Shown: positions 29,080 through 38,767, counted from the stretch's first letter. The stretch: DNA of 64,000 nucleotides from an uncultured Colwellia sp. (GCA_913062815.1 CAJXWZ010000006.1:1-64000); one strand, 5' to 3'. Program-made: numbers and translations. Notes: generated from the sequence alone by a model not told the origin.

Positions 29080-29934
29080 ATGATTGAAAACAAAATGAAA
29101 TCACAACAACAAAGTATTTCTCTACTACTTTTAGCTATTTCTACTGCATTATTAGGGTTAAGTATTTTACTGTTAGGCCCGCACAAACATGTGAGCTTAA
29201 CTACAGATTTTTATTTAATCTCAGCGCTAAGCTCAGCCAAAAACTTTAACATCATAGCCGGTATTGCTTTTATCTTTATTGCTGTTTTATCTTTACTTTC
29301 GATACGTAAGAATAGTTTCATTCCAATACTAGGCTTCTATTTAGTGGTTATAAGTATCGTACCTTTAGGCGCTTTATGGTCAGACTCAATGTGGATAGCA
29401 TCGATGGGGGGCTTTCCTGTAATAGGCTCAGGCCAGGGGGTTATCAAGTATTTCGCTTTATTGTCTATTGGTTTACTGCTAATAAAGCGAAATTTATCAC
29501 CATTGAAGTCTATTTGGATAAGCATAACGCCCGTATTAATAGTATTACTGTGGATTGGCGGAATGAAATTCACGCTGCTAGAAGCACAAGGCATTGAAGC
29601 ACTTGTAAAAAGCTCTTTATTAATGAGTTGGATGTATAATTTATTTAGTCTACAGATGACGTCCAATATCATAGGAATATACGATTTAATTGCAGTCGTC
29701 TTACTGTTATTAGCAATACCTTATCCTAAATTTACTTACCCCGCGATTATTATGTCAGGTATGGTATTTGTGGTAACCCAAAGCTTTTTATTTAGCTTTT
29801 CAGGAGCATTGTCTAGTGAAAAAATCTTGACAACAACGGGGCATTTTCTGATTAAAGATTTGTGGTTTTTGGTATGCTTAAGCTTTTATTACTCAGCGTT
29901 AAAACAGCGAAATTCAACTTATCCTTCTCATTAG
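29080..29934 (+). CDS. DUF417 (RclC/YkgB-like) family membrane protein, long form
   Basis: 284 residues with about eight hydrophobic helices. The second half carries the DUF417 hallmarks: WIGGMKFTLLEAQGIEALVK, SSLLMSWMY, and the late GHFLIKDLWFLV. The first half adds three or four helices relative to the E. coli RclC type. The start is ATG 29080; ATG 29095 is an alternative. It is followed 80 bp later by an exported protein on the same strand, a possible two-gene unit. The E. coli relative belongs to the reactive-chlorine response, but function here is unknown. Confidence 0.7.
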   Translation: MIENKMKSQQQSISLLLLAISTALLGLSILLLGPHKHVSLTTDFYLISALSSAKNFNIIAGIAFIFIAVLSLLSIRKNSFIPILGFYLVVISIVPLGALWSDSMWIASMGGFPVIGSGQGVIKYFALLSIGLLLIKRNLSPLKSIWISITPVLIVLLWIGGMKFTLLEAQGIEALVKSSLLMSWMYNLFSLQMTSNIIGIYDLIAVVLLLLAIPYPKFTYPAIIMSGMVFVVTQSFLFSFSGALSSEKILTTTGHFLIKDLWFLVCLSFYYSALKQRNSTYPSH

Positions 29935-30014
29935 TCTGGTAGTCTATAGACATAAAAACCAATACTTTTCTGATTGAATTGAATATCAACGATGGTTATT
30001 TATAAGAGAAAAAA

Positions 30015-30866
30015 ATGAATGTACGGTCTTTAGAAAGTAAGAACACAATATTTAAATGGATTTTTTTGGCCATTGTTACTGGTAGTTGTACTGGTGTGAT
30101 GGCAGAGCCAAGAATTGCTGAAAATAAGTTAAGCAACTATGAAATTGAGTCAGCACAGCTTTCTAGCTGGAATCATATATCTACAAAGGATGAAAATTAT
30201 AAGCACTTATCTCGGCCTTATGATGATTATCAAATAGAAACATCAATGAATGACAGCTCATTGCATGTGAAAGCGGTTTTAGTTAAAAAATTAATTAACT
30301 GGCACCAGCAGCATAGTACGGGTATTGAGATTTCATTTAAAAAGCAAAACATTAATTTTCAACAGCTAACTTCTTTTGACTTCAATATCAACATTAACTC
30401 AGAAGAAAGTATTTTACATAATGATGAAAGTACGTTGATTGAATCTAATCCATGGTTGAGAGAAAACAAAGTCGCTATTGCTGAGTTAATTTCAACTAAA
30501 GCAAATTTTTCTCTCATATTCTATGGCATTAATCACGACAACGTAGATAAAAGTACCTTGTATGCTCAATATGATTTTTCCTTACCAATAGCGCAAAGCA
30601 AGAACAAACAATGGCAACAAGTAACAGTAACACCAGATAAACTGCAGTACTATTGGCAAAAGAATTATCAAGAACAAAATACATCCCTTGCGCAACTTAA
30701 TGAAATAGCGCTGCACGGCGCTATACTCGTAGCAGAAACTGAAAATGGTAAAGTAGCTCGACATTATTGCTCTGATGATTTTCCTAAAGCATATACAGAA
30801 GTTTTTAACGAACTTACTGTTGAATTAGGAGGCATTCAGCTAACACTATTAAATGATGACTCTTAA
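30015..30866 (+). CDS. Exported protein of unknown function
   Basis: 283 residues. A hydrophobic stretch at about 13-30 ends in GVMA, fitting a signal peptide. The mature part alternates hydrophobic and polar residues in beta-rich segments (ISFKKQNINFQQLTSFDFNI, FSLIFYGINHDN, GAILVAETENG) and has a single late Cys. It may be a jelly-roll or carbohydrate-binding-like fold, which is a guess. A purine-rich AGAGAAAAA precedes the ATG. It lies directly after the DUF417 gene. I do not recognise a family. Confidence 0.6.
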   Translation: MNVRSLESKNTIFKWIFLAIVTGSCTGVMAEPRIAENKLSNYEIESAQLSSWNHISTKDENYKHLSRPYDDYQIETSMNDSSLHVKAVLVKKLINWHQQHSTGIEISFKKQNINFQQLTSFDFNININSEESILHNDESTLIESNPWLRENKVAIAELISTKANFSLIFYGINHDNVDKSTLYAQYDFSLPIAQSKNKQWQQVTVTPDKLQYYWQKNYQEQNTSLAQLNEIALHGAILVAETENGKVARHYCSDDFPKAYTEVFNELTVELGGIQLTLLNDDS

Positions 30867-31047
30867 ACATTAAAACTATTATTTAAATATTGAACACGAA
30901 TATCTTCAGCTAAGTTTCTGGTGTATTGTTCACACGGTCGCATTTATAAATAATTAAACTTAACTATTTCCATTGGTTTTATAAGCTATATATCTTTGTA
31001 AATAGTTTTTTAAAACTTAATCCCATCACTTTATCAAGGTAGTTAAA

Positions 31048-31665
31048 ATGCCAGAGTTAGCTGTACTTGCCGTTTTTATTCCAACGTTCTTTTTTGTTTC
31101 AATAACACCAGGGATGTGCATGACACTTGCCATGACTCTTGGAATGACCCTAGGTGTAAAACGTACTTTATGGATGATGATTGGTGAATTAATTGGTGTG
31201 GCTATTGTTGCTACTGCTTCCGTTTTAGGCGTAGCCAGCATTATGTTTAATTACCCTGATATTTTTGCGGTATTAAAATGGTTAGGTGGTGCCTACCTGA
31301 CTTACATAGGCATTAGTATGTGGCTTTATAAAGATGAAATGTCTTCACTGAGTGATTCACACATTAATATTACCCGCCGCTCTTTATTCAACCAAGGTTT
31401 TGTCACGGCAATTGCCAACCCTAAAGGCTGGAGCTTTATGATATCCCTTCTGCCACCGTTTATCAGTATTGAAAGAGATCTAACGCTACAGTTAGTAGTG
31501 TTGCTTGGCATTATTATGTTAACGGAATTCTCGAGTATGATGGCCTATGCTACAGGTGGAAAAACCCTCAGGGTTTTCTTGAGTCAAGGCGATAATATTA
31601 AATGGATGAATCGTATAGCAGGAAGCTTAATGATTGCTGTAGCACTATGGTTGGTATTAGGCTAG
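31048..31665 (+). CDS. LysE/RhtB-family amino-acid exporter
   Basis: 205 residues with six predicted helices. The N-terminal FIPTFFFVSITPGMCMTLAM carries the family TPG motif, followed by GVKRTLWMMIGELIGV and WLGGAYLTYIGISMW. NPKGWSFMISLLPPFI matches the conserved central motif. The inner-membrane protein uses proton motive force to export amino acids or homoserine lactone-like molecules; the actual substrate is not predictable. AAGG precedes the ATG. It is a single gene, convergent with the helicase. Confidence 0.88.
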   Translation: MPELAVLAVFIPTFFFVSITPGMCMTLAMTLGMTLGVKRTLWMMIGELIGVAIVATASVLGVASIMFNYPDIFAVLKWLGGAYLTYIGISMWLYKDEMSSLSDSHINITRRSLFNQGFVTAIANPKGWSFMISLLPPFISIERDLTLQLVVLLGIIMLTEFSSMMAYATGGKTLRVFLSQGDNIKWMNRIAGSLMIAVALWLVLG

Positions 31666-31714
31666 ACACTTAAGATAAATAGCTTAAGTATTGAAACTCT
31701 CTCTTATATCTACT

Positions 31715-32914
31715 TTATTTTCTTTTATGCTTAGGAACATAATTTAATATAGATACTGGCACTAGTTTTTTTACCGGAAACGCTTCAAATGCTTTTCTGG
31801 TAATTACATGCCCCAACTTACTTTCAATTGCACAAAGTTCTCTAAAATTATCTTTCGACACTAGAGAAATAGCTTCGCCACTTGCACCAGCTCTGCCCGT
31901 ACGACCAATTCGATGGATATATTCGTCTGCTTGTGCCGGTAAGTCGTAATTAACCACTCTCGCTAAATTACCAATATCAATACCACGCGCAGCTATGCCC
32001 GTTGAAACTAACATAGTAATTTTTCCTGAGGAAAATTCTGCTAATATCTGTTCACGAATAGCCTGGGTTCTGCCGCCATGAATCGACTCAGCCGCAATGC
32101 CGCGCTTTTCTAACTGGCTAACTAACTTTGCTGCACCATGTTTTGTTTCAATAAAAATAAGTGCTTGAGACCATTTATGCTCAGTAATCAAGTAGCTCAA
32201 CAAAGCTGACTTATTACTTTTATCGACTGTCACCAACCATTGATCAATTTTTGGCTGTGAAGTGCGCTCATTAGCAATTGATATCTCTACCGCATTATTA
32301 ATAGTTCTTTTAGCCAGAGCTCGTACATCAGCAGATATTGTCGCAGAAAATAATAGGTTTTGACGATGGTTAGGCAAACGTTCAATGATTTTATTGATGT
32401 CTTCAATAAAGCCCATATCAAGCATTCTATCGGCTTCATCTAAAACTAATGCCTCTAATTCATCAAAGTGTAACGCCCGCTGATGAGCCATATCTAACAA
32501 CCTGCCAGGGGTAGCAACAAGTATATCTATCCCCCAAATTAACGCCTGCTTTTGTGGTGCGGCATCAATACCACCGTACATTGCCATTGAGGTAATTTTA
32601 AGGCTTTCACTATATTTAGATATACTCGACTCAACTTGCTTAGCAAGCTCACGTGTAGGAGTTAAAATTAAAACTCGTACACGCTTTCCGCGTAGTTTGT
32701 GATTAGCAGCACTATGTTGTTGCGATAACTTTTCTAATAGAGGTAACACAAAACTAGCGGTTTTTCCTGTACCTGTTTGTGCTGCGGCAATGAGGTCTCT
32801 ACCTGATAATATCACCGGTATAGCTTTAGTTTGTATAGCAGTAGGTGCACTATAACCCAGTTCAGCAACTGTCGATGAAATAGCTTCAGATAACCCGAGT
32901 GACAAAAATGACAT
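31715..32914 (-). CDS. DEAD-box RNA helicase, RhlE-like
   Basis: 399 residues. The helicase motifs occur in order: Q motif (APTAIQTKAIPVIL), Walker A AAQTGTGKTA, PTRELAKQ, ATPGRLLD, DEAD in VLDEADRMLDMGF, SAT, GIAARGIDI, and HRIGRTGRAG. The C-terminal extension is short and basic (KLVPVSILNYVPKHKRK). Such helicases remodel rRNA or mRNA and are important at low temperature. The DUF1456 gene lies 31 bp upstream and is probably co-transcribed. Confidence 0.9.
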   Translation of the reverse strand: MSFLSLGLSEAISSTVAELGYSAPTAIQTKAIPVILSGRDLIAAAQTGTGKTASFVLPLLEKLSQQHSAANHKLRGKRVRVLILTPTRELAKQVESSISKYSESLKITSMAMYGGIDAAPQKQALIWGIDILVATPGRLLDMAHQRALHFDELEALVLDEADRMLDMGFIEDINKIIERLPNHRQNLLFSATISADVRALAKRTINNAVEISIANERTSQPKIDQWLVTVDKSNKSALLSYLITEHKWSQALIFIETKHGAAKLVSQLEKRGIAAESIHGGRTQAIREQILAEFSSGKITMLVSTGIAARGIDIGNLARVVNYDLPAQADEYIHRIGRTGRAGASGEAISLVSKDNFRELCAIESKLGHVITRKAFEAFPVKKLVPVSILNYVPKHKRK

Positions 32915-32945
32915 AACAATACCTAAGAAAAGCCTCTATAAAAGT

Positions 32946-33404
32946 TTAGTTTTGAAACTTAACTTTCAAACCTTTTAAAAATGTTGATAACACCTCATCA
33001 CTACATTCACGATAATGTTTATGATTTACATTTCTAAAAAACGCACTTAATTCATATTTACCCAAACTCAAATCAGCTAATTCAAGCACAGCAATAACCT
33101 CGTCAGCTTTTAGTGCTAACGCTATTTTAATCTTATTAAAAATGAGATTGTTCGTTAACACTTGCTCAGCTTGATGTTGGGGACCATCTTTGGGGCCCCT
33201 TTTATCTATGATCAAACCATTTAAAAAGCTGGCTAGTTCAACATCTAATAATTCTTTATAGTCGGCAGCATCTTTTTCTGTAAAAAAATGCGTTAATTTC
33301 TCAGCTGTCATAGAGCATTGCCCTAATTCAAATACAGCTAGTATTTCTTCTTCACTGTGGTCAAAAGTCGTACTAATGCGGCGAAGAATGTCATTGTTTA
33401 TCAT
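32946..33404 (-). CDS. DUF1456 (YehS) family protein
   Basis: 152 residues built of two similar halves, as in E. coli YehS. The first begins NNDILRRISTTFDHSEEEILAVFELGQ and the second NNLIFNKIKIALALKADEVIAVLEL. Each ends in a short AFFR/HFFTEKDAADY-like motif, and the halves are joined by a GPKDG linker. No signal peptide. Function is unknown. It is placed between an ABC-F gene and the helicase, with GGTT-type RBS spacing. Confidence 0.88.
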   Translation of the reverse strand: MINNDILRRISTTFDHSEEEILAVFELGQCSMTAEKLTHFFTEKDAADYKELLDVELASFLNGLIIDKRGPKDGPQHQAEQVLTNNLIFNKIKIALALKADEVIAVLELADLSLGKYELSAFFRNVNHKHYRECSDEVLSTFLKGLKVKFQN

Positions 33405-33442
33405 GGTTTAACCTTTTGTTATATCGATGAATACGCTTGCTA

Positions 33443-35050
33443 TTATGCGACTTTTTTCTGACTCGTTACTTCACTCGCTAAATATTCATCTAGAGAGCCT
33501 TGAAAGTTAACGAGTGTTTTATCTTTAATATCGATAATTCGGGTTGCTAAGCTTGAAACAAACTCACGATCGTGGCTAACAAAAATTAACGTACCTTCAA
33601 ACGCTTTAAGCGCATTATTGAGTGCATCTATTGCTTCAATATCCATATGGTTAGTCGGTTCGTCCATAATTAAGACATTGATATCAGCCATCATCAACTT
33701 GCCAAATAACAACCGGTTTTTCTCACCACCTGAGCAATTACGTGCTTTTTTGTTGGCATCATCATCGGTAAATAATAAGCGACCTAACATACCTCTAACA
33801 CTTAAGTCGTTATGACAGGGTCTACGCCATTGTGACATCCAGTCCATTAGGGTTAAATCATTATCAAAAAGTGCACCGCTATCTTGAGGGCAATAACCAA
33901 CCGAAGCATTTTCAGACCATTTGACTATGCCTTCGTTGTTCGATAATTCACTCATTAAACAACGCAAAAAGGTAGTTTTACCAACGCCATTTTCACCGAT
34001 AATAGCGAGTTTTGCGCCCGCTTCTAGTAATAAGTCACCTTTTTCAAAGAGCACTTCACCATCAAAACCATGGCCTAATCCTTCAAGTTCTAAGGCTTGA
34101 CGGTGCATCTTTTTACCTGGAGCAAAGGCAATTTTTGGTGTTATACGGCTCGAAGATTTGACATCATCAAGCTTGATTTTATCCATCTTTTTAGCACGAG
34201 AACTTGCTTGCTTTGCTTTTGACGCATTGGCTCCAAAGCGATTAACAAAATCTTGTAACTCTGCAATTTCTTCCGCTTTTTTCGCATTGCCTGACAATAA
34301 TTGTTCGCGTAACAAACTCGATTGCTCTAAGAAAAACTCATAGTTCCCTGGATAAATACGCAACTCACCATAATCAATATCAGCCATGTGAGTACAAACA
34401 GAGTTAAGAAAATGTCTATCATGAGAAATTATAATCATAGTACATTTACGCTTATTCAACTCCCCTTCTAACCAACTGATAGTATGAATGTCCAAGTTAT
34501 TGGTCGGCTCATCGAGTAACAAAATATCCGGGTTAGCGAATAATGCTTGGGCCAATAATACCCTTAATTTCCAACCGGGGGCCACTTGTTGCATTGAGCC
34601 AAAGTGCATAGATTCATCAATACCCGCTTCTAATAAGATTTCACCTGCACGACTTTCCGCGGTATAACCATCCATTTCAGCAAATTCACTTTCTAAATCA
34701 CCAGCGCGCATACCATCAGCTTCACTCATTTCAGCTTGTGCGTAGATAGCATCTCTTTCTTGTTTTACTTTCCACAGTGCCATATCTCCCATGATCACCG
34801 TATCGATAACACTGTACTGCTCGAAAGCAAACTGGTCCTGCCCCAAAGTACTGACCTTGTTACCGGTACTGACAGAAACATTACCAGAGCTTGGCGTTAA
34901 CTCACCACTGAGTATCTTCATAAAAGTAGACTTGCCACAGCCATTTGCTCCAATCAAGCCATAACGGTGGCCGTTGCCAAATTTAGCCGATATGTTTTCA
35001 AATAAAGGCTCTGCGCCAAACTGCATGGTAATATTCGATGTTGTGATCAA
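33443..35050 (-). CDS. ABC-F family ATPase, YbiT-like
   Basis: Soluble twin-ATPase of the ribosome-associated ABC-F group. I place the start at TTG 35050, eight bases after an AGGA. This gives 535 residues beginning [20 protein letters not shown], like the E. coli YbiT N-terminus. The longer in-frame start at 35155 would add 35 residues unlike the family. Two cassettes are present: GANGCGKST with [11 protein letters not shown], and GENGVGKTT with MDEPTNHMD. The linker ([20 protein letters not shown]) between them binds the tRNA/ribosome region in relatives. Role in translation rescue or regulation is inferred from the family. Confidence 0.9.
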   Translation of the reverse strand: MITTSNITMQFGAEPLFENISAKFGNGHRYGLIGANGCGKSTFMKILSGELTPSSGNVSVSTGNKVSTLGQDQFAFEQYSVIDTVIMGDMALWKVKQERDAIYAQAEMSEADGMRAGDLESEFAEMDGYTAESRAGEILLEAGIDESMHFGSMQQVAPGWKLRVLLAQALFANPDILLLDEPTNNLDIHTISWLEGELNKRKCTMIIISHDRHFLNSVCTHMADIDYGELRIYPGNYEFFLEQSSLLREQLLSGNAKKAEEIAELQDFVNRFGANASKAKQASSRAKKMDKIKLDDVKSSSRITPKIAFAPGKKMHRQALELEGLGHGFDGEVLFEKGDLLLEAGAKLAIIGENGVGKTTFLRCLMSELSNNEGIVKWSENASVGYCPQDSGALFDNDLTLMDWMSQWRRPCHNDLSVRGMLGRLLFTDDDANKKARNCSGGEKNRLLFGKLMMADINVLIMDEPTNHMDIEAIDALNNALKAFEGTLIFVSHDREFVSSLATRIIDIKDKTLVNFQGSLDEYLASEVTSQKKVA

Positions 35051-35300
35051 GTGGATAGTCCTAAAACTTGCGATGAGTAGAAATGAGCAAACTACAGCGC
35101 AAAAAGAGTCAAAATAATAAGGTCGCGCATTATACAGTATTAAGTAGGTACTCAATACCTATAATTGATTTTTTTAGACTATTTTTTCAGCAGACAAATG
35201 AGATGGGGAAATATCCCCGAAACAATTCATTTGATTTCAAAGAAATTTTTTACCTGAACGTGGAATATTTCTAAAAGCCGGAAAGGCTGCTTATGTGTTT

Positions 35301-35816
35301 TTACTTAATGCCTTCTATCACATAATCACCTGTGATACTCAATTCAACTTGGATATCATTGGCTGAGTTGTTTTTCCAGTACCATCCATGTGATCCTTTA
35401 AATGGCGTAGTGAAGCTCCCCTTCATTTCAGTGACTGTCGCGATAGCATAACTTTCAAAGTAGCCGGTTTTATCTCCATAAGGCTCACCGTGTAAATCAA
35501 CATATAGATCACCTGCTTCAGTTTTCCATTGATAAGTTACTTTGGCAAACTTTTCCATCGCTAATTTATACTCAAGACCTTTACCTGCAGGTATGGTAAT
35601 TGAAACAATATTAGCTGTTGTCGCTAATGTTGGCTCACTTTTAGAAACTTGTGTTGTAGTGTCATTAAAAACGGTCAAGCCTAACTTCTCTCCCACGCCG
35701 GTTGGATCAATGCCATATTCGGCAGGGAGTATCACTAAAGCTAAAGCACCTCCTGCAAAAACGACTGATAATAATGTTGCTTTCAACAACGATTGACTAT
35801 TTTTAGTAGCTTTCAT
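35301..35816 (-). CDS. Membrane-anchored periplasmic protein next to HupE
   Basis: 171 residues. One N-terminal helix at about 13-31 (ATLLSVVFAGGALALVILP), then a periplasmic domain with the beta-rich stretch GKGLEYKLAMEKFAKVTYQWK and a GSHGWYWKN motif. It lies 17 bp after the HupE/UreJ-like gene and in the same direction, so it is co-transcribed with it. Related proteins are found paired with HupE genes, but I cannot name a function. Confidence 0.65.
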   Translation of the reverse strand: MKATKNSQSLLKATLLSVVFAGGALALVILPAEYGIDPTGVGEKLGLTVFNDTTTQVSKSEPTLATTANIVSITIPAGKGLEYKLAMEKFAKVTYQWKTEAGDLYVDLHGEPYGDKTGYFESYAIATVTEMKGSFTTPFKGSHGWYWKNNSANDIQVELSITGDYVIEGIK

Positions 35817-35833
35817 AAATATTTCCTAATTTT

Positions 35834-36559
35834 TTATAGTGATGACTGACTAATGAAATAACCGGTCAACTGCAAGCCAATCAACATAAAACCTGAACTC
35901 ATTAATACGGTATTAATAACATAAGAGAACTGATTAAAACTTGCGTGCTTTCTACAATAGTTTATCAATAACAAAATAAAAGTGAGGGCCGTTAATTGTC
36001 CTAGCTCCACACCAACATTAAAAGCGACTAAGTTCGCCAACAGACCATTACTGTCTAATTGAAATTCTTGTATTTTTGTAGCCAAGCCAAAGCCATGAAA
36101 TAAACCAAAAACAAGCACGGCTATTTTAGGGTTAGGCGTTTTACCAAAAAGCAACTTGAAGCCACCAAGATTATCAAAACCTTTATAAACAACCGACAAA
36201 CCAATAATGGCATCAATAAGATAAGCGTTGACTTGTATATCATTCAACACGCCAAAGAGTAGCGTTAAGCTGTGACCAAGAGTAAACATACTAACGTATA
36301 TAACGATGTCTTTGCTTTTATAAAGAAAGAATAAAACACCGACTAAAAACAGTAGATGATCATAACCGGTTACCATATGTTTTGCGCCAATATATAAAAA
36401 AGGAATTATTTGAATTCCTTTATTATTTAGCAGAAATTGCCGAGTGTTTTCATCCACGCCATGAGCGAATATTTCAAAAGAAAAAAAGGCTAAAATTAGT
36501 GTAATGAGTAACACACACTTACGGGTAGAAAGCTGAAATGTAGATAACATTATATTCAT
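35834..36559 (-). CDS. HupE/UreJ family membrane protein
   Basis: 241 residues. Signal-like N-terminus, then about six helices. The diagnostic GAKHMVTGYDHLLFLVGVLFF carries the conserved His and Asp (HxxxGxDH), followed by FTLGHSLTLLF and FGLFHGFGLATKI with further histidines. The family is linked to nickel or other metal uptake, or to secretion-related roles; the metal is not proven here. It is the first gene of a two-gene unit. Confidence 0.85.
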   Translation of the reverse strand: MNIMLSTFQLSTRKCVLLITLILAFFSFEIFAHGVDENTRQFLLNNKGIQIIPFLYIGAKHMVTGYDHLLFLVGVLFFLYKSKDIVIYVSMFTLGHSLTLLFGVLNDIQVNAYLIDAIIGLSVVYKGFDNLGGFKLLFGKTPNPKIAVLVFGLFHGFGLATKIQEFQLDSNGLLANLVAFNVGVELGQLTALTFILLLINYCRKHASFNQFSYVINTVLMSSGFMLIGLQLTGYFISQSSL

Positions 36560-36663
36560 TTATTGTAATTAGTGTTTTTCATTTATGTTAGCATTTTGCT
36601 CGTTCAATTTTCTAGACAATTAAAATTTATTAATAAGTAAATCCAATTTATTTCAACATACGT

Positions 36664-37020
36664 TTAGATTCGTAACATGCGTAAAGACAACAAAAGCAAT
36701 GCTAAAGTTAAAGCAATAAAAACAACAGATAAAAAATAGTATAAGCCTTGCTGTAATCGATACTTAACTCGACTAAACCAGGTTCTTTTCCCTACTCCCT
36801 TTTCAGGTATTGTGGTAAAGATATTTAGCATTAAATTAATTAATGCTAGCCAAATTAAAGATAAAAAGCTGAGCATTAAGCTTTTATCTTGCGCTTGGCT
36901 TGGATCAGCTGCAAAAATTAAGGAATAAATTACATGAGCAGCAATTAAAAGTGCAAGTAGATAAGTTATTTTCTTAAATGGTTTTAGTCGCTTAGAAAGC
37001 TTAATGATAAATAAGAACAA
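36664..37020 (-). CDS. Small polytopic membrane protein of unknown function
   Basis: 118 residues with three predicted helices: YLLALLIAAHVIYSLIFA, LMLSFLSLIWLALINLMLNI, and YFLSVVFIALTLALLLLSL. A basic loop (RTWFSRVKYRLQQG) separates the last two. The arrangement looks coherent but I recognise no family. It lies between the HupE operon and the csrB-like RNA, on the same strand as both, about 236 bp past the RNA terminator. Confidence 0.55.
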   Translation of the reverse strand: MFLFIIKLSKRLKPFKKITYLLALLIAAHVIYSLIFAADPSQAQDKSLMLSFLSLIWLALINLMLNIFTTIPEKGVGKRTWFSRVKYRLQQGLYYFLSVVFIALTLALLLLSLRMLRI

Positions 37021-37256
37021 TTATAGATACCTTGAACCATGCACAAATAACCGAGCCTATGTTTAAGAGTGATTATTAGTTCACTTTACTTGATCTGGTA
37101 AAAAACCAAAACTGTTTATTTCATACGTTCAAACTCTAATACTGAATACTTTAAATAAAAAATCACGGTTTAATTAAAAACCAGCTTTTATAGTTGGATT
37201 TCAATATCTAATAGAGCAACAAGACTAGAAGCGTTGACTTGTATGAAAAGCACGCA

Positions 37257-37287
37257 TAAAAAATGCAGCTCCAAGAGCTGCATTTTT
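37257..37287 (-). terminator. Intrinsic terminator of the csrB-like RNA
   Basis: AAATGCAGCT, five-base loop, AGCTGCATTT, followed by a U-tract on the minus strand. The loop contains GGA (CTTGG region), as in other CsrB-family terminators. Confidence 0.88.
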
Positions 37288-37718
37288 CTAACTAGCTTAT
37301 ATGCATCCTGCATTATATTCAGTGTTCTCAATTCATCCGTAAAAAACTATCCTTAGTGTATCCTTTGAGTAAACTCCTACTCATTGTCCTTGGCTAATAT
37401 CCTTATACTTCCTTGCAAAAACACTCCTTTTTACATCCTTGAGTCATTCCTTTGTATACAAATCCATTTGTACAATCCCTTTTGAAATTCCATTTTTAAC
37501 GTTTGCTGTCTCCTAGACATAGTCTTCCTGACTTCAATCATCCTAATTGAATCACATCCATGTTCATTTCATCCATTAGCGAAATCCTATTCACTCGACT
37601 TAATCCTTAAGCCTCCTTCAAATACTTTAGTACTCCGTACTTCAGTACCTTTACCTCAGATAATCATTATCCTAGTAAATATAGTAAAAGAGCTTCCTGC
37701 TCTGTGCCTTCCTGACAC
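37257..37718 (-). ncRNA. csrB: CsrB/RsmZ-type regulatory RNA with about 27 GGA motifs
   Basis: About 460 nt transcribed on the minus strand that sequesters the RNA-binding protein CsrA. TCC on the plus strand, i.e. GGA in the RNA, occurs about 27 times by my count, mostly as AGGA or AAGGA. Many lie in hairpin loops: GAGC-AGGAA-GCTC, CTTAA-GGA-TTAAG, TACAAA-TGGA-TTTGTA, TGC-AGGA-TGCA, GTC-TAGGA-GAC. No ORF is present. A -10-like TAATAT lies at 37724-37729, placing the start near 37718. A strong terminator ends it at 37257, and a GacA-type palindrome lies upstream. The promoter and start are predicted, not measured. Confidence 0.88.
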
Positions 37719-37723
37719 GATTA

Positions 37724-37729
37724 ATATTA
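37724..37729 (-). promoter_or_regulatory. -10 box of the csrB-like RNA
   Basis: TAATAT on the minus strand, six bases before the proposed start. No good -35 hexamer is at the right spacing, which fits a promoter that depends on an activator. Confidence 0.5.
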
Positions 37730-37884
37730 CGCTTAAAATGACATTTTCGAAGGATGTTAAAAATATATTTTCACTTGTAACTTTTTTGTAACAAAAAGGT
37801 TCGTTTATTAACTCTATTTATTCAATAACTTAAATGATTTCTGTGGCTACAGCTTTATTAAAGAAACAATATATCTTACGAGCT

Positions 37885-37902
37885 TGTAAGACATGTCTTA
37901 CA
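37885..37902. promoter_or_regulatory. GacA/UvrY binding site upstream of csrB
   Basis: TGTAAG-ACATGT-CTTACA, a perfect palindrome equal to the known GacA consensus TGTAAG-N6-CTTACA. It lies about 175 bp upstream of the predicted RNA start, the distance typical for csrB/rsm promoters. An IHF-like ATTCAATAACTTA lies between at about 37819. Confidence 0.85.
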
Positions 37903-38515
37903 AAGATAGGAGCAAATTGCTGCAATAGAAAATTTTCAAATGAAAGGTTTTAAACAAAAAATGGGGAATCATGTGATAATCCAAGTTAGTTTCTGGATCG
38001 TTCCAAAATTAACTTGCAAGCAATACCTCAGGGTTTTCATACTCTACAGCGAAATGTATAAATAACTAAATTAGCCTTTTGCAAATTAACTCCCGGATCA
38101 TTTATTTTATTCCTCTTCGATAATCCACTGTTATTTATATTTATTAAAGCGTGCGCTACGTGATTAAAACCAAACTTAGTAAGAACAAGTTGCTATTTAG
38201 CCACACAGAAACAAATTAGTGCTATCAAAACTAGTTTCCATAACAACATCAAAATTTAATTAAAGCTTCTTTGCTTATGTAGATCTTTTAGACGCGGGAA
38301 AAAAATTCAACCAGTGAGAAAAATTAATAAAGTATTTACAGCTTTTTATTTAGCATAAGAAGCCATGCGGTCTGTTATAAAGGTAAACTAATTAAGTTAA
38401 GTGTTACTGATGACCATTCCAGTATAGTGCCAATCATTAAATCAAATTGACCTTTTATATGATAACTATTCCCATATTGCGGACATGAGCTATTAAGAGT
38501 CCGACTTGAAAACCT
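37903..38515. other. Gene-free region between csrB control site and cassette-like ORF
   Basis: 613 bp. AT-rich with stops in all frames at short intervals. No RNA structure, repeat or gene could be supported. Confidence 0.5.
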
Positions 38516-38767
38516 TTGTTAGGTGGCCAAATTAACTATGCCACTACAGATCAAAGAATCACCTTTGAGTATATCAAAAGGAGACCTGAAGATTCTCATC
38601 GAGAACATGCTCAAGTACTTAGAGATAAACTTGGTTTAGGTGGGCATATACGAGATGCTCGTGTAGATTGTAATGATAAATCTATTGATGTATTTAAAGT
38701 AGATTCTGCAATAAAGTCTTTAAACCAATATATTGAAAAAATAAATGAAATAGATGATTTTTTATAA
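38516..38767 (+). CDS. Small hypothetical protein or gene fragment, possible cassette ORF
   Basis: 83 residues, soluble and charged (contains RRPEDSHREHAQVLRDKLGL). It looks like genuine protein sequence, but there is no in-frame ATG and the start would be TTG with no ribosome-binding site. The first codons coincide with the string GTTAGGT, which matches the right-hand end (GTTRRRY) of an attC-type site. An attC-like element follows about 107 bp after the stop. It may be the C-terminal part of a lost gene. No family recognised. Confidence 0.4.
   Translation: MLGGQINYATTDQRITFEYIKRRPEDSHREHAQVLRDKLGLGGHIRDARVDCNDKSIDVFKVDSAIKSLNQYIEKINEIDDFL

Noticed and set aside
33443..35155. 570-residue version of the ABC-F protein
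   Set aside because: The first 35 residues are unlike YbiT; the TTG at 35050 has AGGA at good spacing and gives the family's usual start.
37300..37720. Regular ATCCT/TTCCT spacing looked at first like a short repeat array or CRISPR
   Set aside because: Units are only 4-5 bases and spacing varies; on the minus strand they are the GGA motifs of a CsrB-type RNA.
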